This document shows positions 5,661 through 7,938 of a DNA stretch of 7,938 nt, piece after piece. A model generated the notes under the pieces. It did no database searches. It worked only from the letters and a program-made list of their open reading frames with translations, and was not told where the DNA came from. Positions within the stretch are counted from its first letter, which is position 1, and each line of letters starts with the position of its first letter. This DNA comes from Pseudomonadota bacterium. GTDB taxonomy: Bacteria; Pseudomonadota; Alphaproteobacteria; Acetobacterales; Acetobacteraceae. The DNA lies in NCBI GenBank assembly GCA_021779655.1, contig JAJYAF010000084.1, forward strand, positions 1 to 7,938, given 5' to 3'. Both the position numbers and the translations under genes were made by a program.

Positions 5661-7340
5661 TCATTTCAGCCGCAACATATGCACTTCCACGATTGGCCGT
5701 TTGCCGAACCGGCTCCCGACGATTTTGCGCAGAATCGTTCGCCCCGCGAGATCAAGCGCCGAATCATCCCTGCGGGTATCGCCGGGCAGTTCCTCCAGCC
5801 GTTCACGAAACGCCGTTTCTACTTCACGTTGTAGGGGATCGCCATCCTCGAACAGGCCCGGCGCGGCGATTCTGGCGCCGCCCACCAAGCGGCCGGCGGC
5901 ATCGAAAGCCGCGCTGCCCAGCACTACACCGTTGAACAGCATGCGCCGCCTGGCACCCATCACCGCGCCCTTGAGGGCCAGGACCTTATTGCCATCCACC
6001 GCCAGCCGGCCCGTGACAACATGGCCGACAATCTCCGGCCGGCCTGGGGCCAAACGCAATGCATCGCCGTTTTCCAGCAGGATCGGGGCAAGTCCCTCTT
6101 GCCTGGCCAATTCCGCCTGAGCGGAGAGATGGCGCCATTCCCCATGCGTGGGAATGAGATGCTTCGGCCGCACCAGCTTGTAGAGCCGGCATAGATCGTC
6201 CCGCGGCGGGTGGCCGGAAACATGCGTGAGCTCGTCCTCGTCGGTGATCACCTGCACGCCCCGGCGCACCAGCGCATCCTGCACCGCGTCGATCGCGCGC
6301 TCATTGCCGGGAATCACGCGGGAGGAAAAAATGACCGTATCCCCCGGCCCCAGCGCGGCATAACGGTGTGTATCCGCCGCGATCCGGGCGAGGGCAGAGC
6401 GCGGCTCCCCCTGGCTGCCAGTCACCAGCAGAAGCAGATTTTCCTCAGGAATCATGCCCAGGTCTTCTTCGGGCACGAATTCCGGTACGTCTCGCAAATA
6501 GCCAGCTTCCTGCGCGGCGGCGACATAATTGCCAAGGCTGCGGCCGATGAGCGCGACATGCCGTCCGGCCGCCGCGGCGGCCGAAATCACGCTTGCCACC
6601 CTTGCGATATTGCTCGCAAAACAGGTCACCGCGATACGGCCCGGCAGGTCCGTGATCAGGGCACTCAGACTTTTCTTCACATCTCGCTCGGAACCGGAAG
6701 GCTGCTCCACCGCCGCATTGGTGGAATCGGAGATCATGGCCAGAACGCCCGCGTCGCCCAGCCCGGCCAGCGCGGCTTCATCCGTCTTGGCGCCAACTTC
6801 CGGATACGGGTCGAACTTCCAATCGCCGGTATGCAGTATGGTGCCGTACTGGGTGGTGATCACCAGGGACTGCGCCTCCGGCGTGGAGTGCGCCATTCTG
6901 ATGAAGCGCAGCGAGAACGGCGCGATTTCGAACGCGCCTCCCGGCGGCAGGATGTGCAGTTTCACCTCCCGCCCAAGTCCGGCCTCGTCCAGCTTGCGGC
7001 GCAGAACGGCGGCGGCGAACGGCGTGGCATATACAGGGCAGCGCAACTGCGGCCATAGCCGGGCGACACCGCCGATATGGTCTTCATGCCCATGCGTGAT
7101 CACCAGCCCACGCAGCGCCTCCCGCCGCGCCGCGATGAAGGCCGGATCGGCCAGCAGAAGTTCCGTTTCCGGATTTTCCGGGCCCGCGAAGCCCATACCG
7201 CAATCGACTGCCAGCCAGAGGCCATCGCAGCCATACAGGTTGAAATTCATCCCGATTTCGCCGGTGCCGCCAAGCGGGACATACAGAAAACCGCTTTCGT
7301 CCAACTTGTCTTCCGGCGAGACGCCGGCGGATAGAGCCAT
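5661..7340 (-). CDS. rnj: Ribonuclease J (metallo-beta-lactamase/beta-CASP RNase)
   Basis: Cytoplasmic zinc-dependent RNase with 5'-3' exonuclease and endonuclease activity, used in rRNA maturation and mRNA decay. At 559 residues it has the usual length. Parts in order: GGTGEIGMN (24-32), metal-binding HGHEDH (83-88), His151 in MAHSTPEA, Asp173 in HTGDWKFDPYP, a beta-CASP domain about 200-395 with SDSTNA (204-209), FASN (241-244), GRSLGNY (266-272), TGSQGEP (307-313), SSRVIPGNE (339-347) and HVSGHPPRDDL (373-383), then PTHGEWRHL (397-405) returning to the lactamase fold, and a C-terminal domain about 445-559. All expected metal ligands are present. The start is ATG at 7340 with GGAG (7354-7351) 10 nt upstream, and no usual start lies further upstream in frame. 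It lies 105 nt downstream of coaX, separated by a terminator, so it probably has its own promoter. Confidence 0.97.
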   Translation of the reverse strand: MALSAGVSPEDKLDESGFLYVPLGGTGEIGMNFNLYGCDGLWLAVDCGMGFAGPENPETELLLADPAFIAARREALRGLVITHGHEDHIGGVARLWPQLRCPVYATPFAAAVLRRKLDEAGLGREVKLHILPPGGAFEIAPFSLRFIRMAHSTPEAQSLVITTQYGTILHTGDWKFDPYPEVGAKTDEAALAGLGDAGVLAMISDSTNAAVEQPSGSERDVKKSLSALITDLPGRIAVTCFASNIARVASVISAAAAAGRHVALIGRSLGNYVAAAQEAGYLRDVPEFVPEEDLGMIPEENLLLLVTGSQGEPRSALARIAADTHRYAALGPGDTVIFSSRVIPGNERAIDAVQDALVRRGVQVITDEDELTHVSGHPPRDDLCRLYKLVRPKHLIPTHGEWRHLSAQAELARQEGLAPILLENGDALRLAPGRPEIVGHVVTGRLAVDGNKVLALKGAVMGARRRMLFNGVVLGSAAFDAAGRLVGGARIAAPGLFEDGDPLQREVETAFRERLEELPGDTRRDDSALDLAGRTILRKIVGSRFGKRPIVEVHMLRLK

Positions 7341-7380
7341 GAATGCAAAACTCCAGAACGGGAAAAGGAAGGCAGACCGG

Positions 7381-7409
7381 GATGTAGGAATTCACGGCTA
7401 CGGTGGCAA
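7381..7409 (-). promoter_or_regulatory. Candidate rnj promoter
   Basis: On the minus strand TTGCCA (7409-7404, one mismatch to TTGACA), a 17-nt spacer and TACATC (7386-7381) form a reasonable sigma-70-type promoter, with a leader of about 35 nt. The -35 box begins inside the tail of the coaX terminator stem. The boxes are seen; function is inferred. Confidence 0.4.
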
Positions 7410-7429
7410 AAGCCCCAGGGGGGGCTTTT
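7408..7429 (-). terminator. Intrinsic terminator after coaX
   Basis: AAAAGCCCC (7408-7416) and GGGGCTTTT (7421-7429) form a perfect 9-bp stem with a 4-nt loop, 16 nt past the coaX stop. Read on the minus strand, the stem ends in TTTT followed by GCC, so the U tract is short. Because the arm starts with AAAA, the structure is symmetrical and could stop transcription from both sides. Confidence 0.7.
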
Positions 7430-7445
7430 CAATGAAAGCGTATTC

Positions 7446-7938
7446 TCATTCCGGTTCGGCAAACCGTGCCCGGTCATGCGCCAGCGCGGGAGCTTTGTTG
7501 CGCAGCGAGAGCAGGCGCAGTCCGTCGAGCGTCAGATCAGGGTCGATGATGGAAAGTTTCATGGAGCCTTCCGCGAAAAGCGGCGCCAGTCCGCCGGTGG
7601 CGATGGCTTTCAGTGGCATCCCTAATTCGGCCTCGATCCGGACATGCAGCCCTTCGATCAGCCCGACATAGCCCCAGTAGATGCCTGACCGCATGGCCGG
7701 AATGGTGGAGCGGCCGATTACGGATTGCGGGCGGCCGATACCGATGCGCGGCAATTGCGCCGCCGCCTGGTGGAGAGCCTCCATGGAAAGATTGATGCCA
7801 GGCGCAATGGCGCCACCTACATACGCGCCACTGGCATCCACCACGTCGAAAGTCGTGGCAGTTCCGAAATCGATCACCACGAGCGGCCCGCGGTAACGAT
7901 GATGCGCGGCCAGCGCGTTCAGGAGCCTGTCCGTGCCA
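7446..7938 (-). CDS. coaX: Type III pantothenate kinase CoaX, C-terminal part
   Basis: Partial gene: 163 C-terminal residues are visible and roughly 95 N-terminal ones lie beyond the right edge. CoaX phosphorylates pantothenate to 4'-phosphopantothenate, the first step of CoA synthesis, in the cytoplasm; the family needs a monovalent cation and is not feedback-inhibited by CoA. The visible part begins with [11 protein letters not shown] (the family GxDR motif with the catalytic Asp), then [59 protein letters not shown] and the C-terminal [10 protein letters not shown], all typical of the ASKHA-fold CoaX group. An internal GTG at 7880 gives an open frame but would cut off the GxDR motif, so it is not the start. 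An intrinsic terminator follows the stop codon. In many alphaproteobacteria coaX lies between birA and rnj, which fits the neighbour here. Confidence 0.95.
   Translation of the reverse strand, partial: GTDRLLNALAAHHRYRGPLVVIDFGTATTFDVVDASGAYVGGAIAPGINLSMEALHQAAAQLPRIGIGRPQSVIGRSTIPAMRSGIYWGYVGLIEGLHVRIEAELGMPLKAIATGGLAPLFAEGSMKLSIIDPDLTLDGLRLLSLRNKAPALAHDRARFAEPE

Noticed and set aside
5661..7340. Metallo-beta-lactamase-like gene as an antibiotic-resistance enzyme
   Set aside because: The beta-CASP motifs and PTHGEWRHL identify RNase J, an RNA-processing enzyme, not a beta-lactamase.
6529..7671. A 380-codon plus-strand open frame opposite rnj and the end of coaX
   Set aside because: It runs through the rnj/coaX gap and its terminator, has Ser/Arg/Pro-rich shadow composition, and the opposite strand carries complete RNase J motifs.

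Overview
The window reads as a chromosomal housekeeping block of a GC-rich alphaproteobacterium. This rests on four things: a DUF2312/GapR protein, a short ProRS without the bacterial editing insertion, an RNase J beside a type III pantothenate kinase, and the order coaX–rnj–…–proS–lolC/E–lolD. The low-confidence lineage guess is Rhodospirillales/Acetobacteraceae. I see no phage, transposon, CRISPR, tRNA or rRNA signature.

Layout, left to right. (1) Positions 1-538, minus strand: N-terminal half of a glycerate 2-kinase (GckA/TtuD, MOFRL family), cut by the window edge. (2) A short divergent intergenic region with a GGTCA-T-TGACC palindrome that contains a plausible -35 box. (3) 627-887, plus strand: GapR-like nucleoid protein. 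(4) 970-4194, minus strand: a tightly coupled proS–lolC/E–lolD operon with 1-nt and 8-nt gene overlaps. (5) 4312-5412, minus strand: a membrane acyltransferase (acyltransferase-3/OafA type). (6) 5413-5660: about 250 nt without a convincing gene, AT-richer than its surroundings, with three inverted repeats. (7) 5661-7340, minus strand: RNase J. (8) 7341-7445: an intrinsic terminator overlapped by a candidate rnj promoter. (9) 7446-7938, minus strand: C-terminal part of type III pantothenate kinase CoaX, cut by the window edge.

The genes do not form one pathway. CoaX makes 4'-phosphopantothenate for CoA, RNase J processes and decays RNA, ProS charges tRNA-Pro, the LolC/E–LolD complex releases lipoproteins from the inner membrane for transfer to LolA, GapR manages overtwisted DNA, and the glycerate kinase feeds glyoxylate/hydroxypyruvate carbon into glycolysis. 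The acyltransferase, probably modifying a cell-surface glycan, is the one accessory-looking member. It sits between rnj and proS, within an otherwise core block.

I found no clear new defence or mobile system. The best leads are the structured leader of the acyltransferase (no visible Shine-Dalgarno, with an 11-bp perfect hairpin ending 14 nt before the start codon), the operator-like palindrome over the gapR -35 box, and the terminator/promoter overlap between coaX and rnj.
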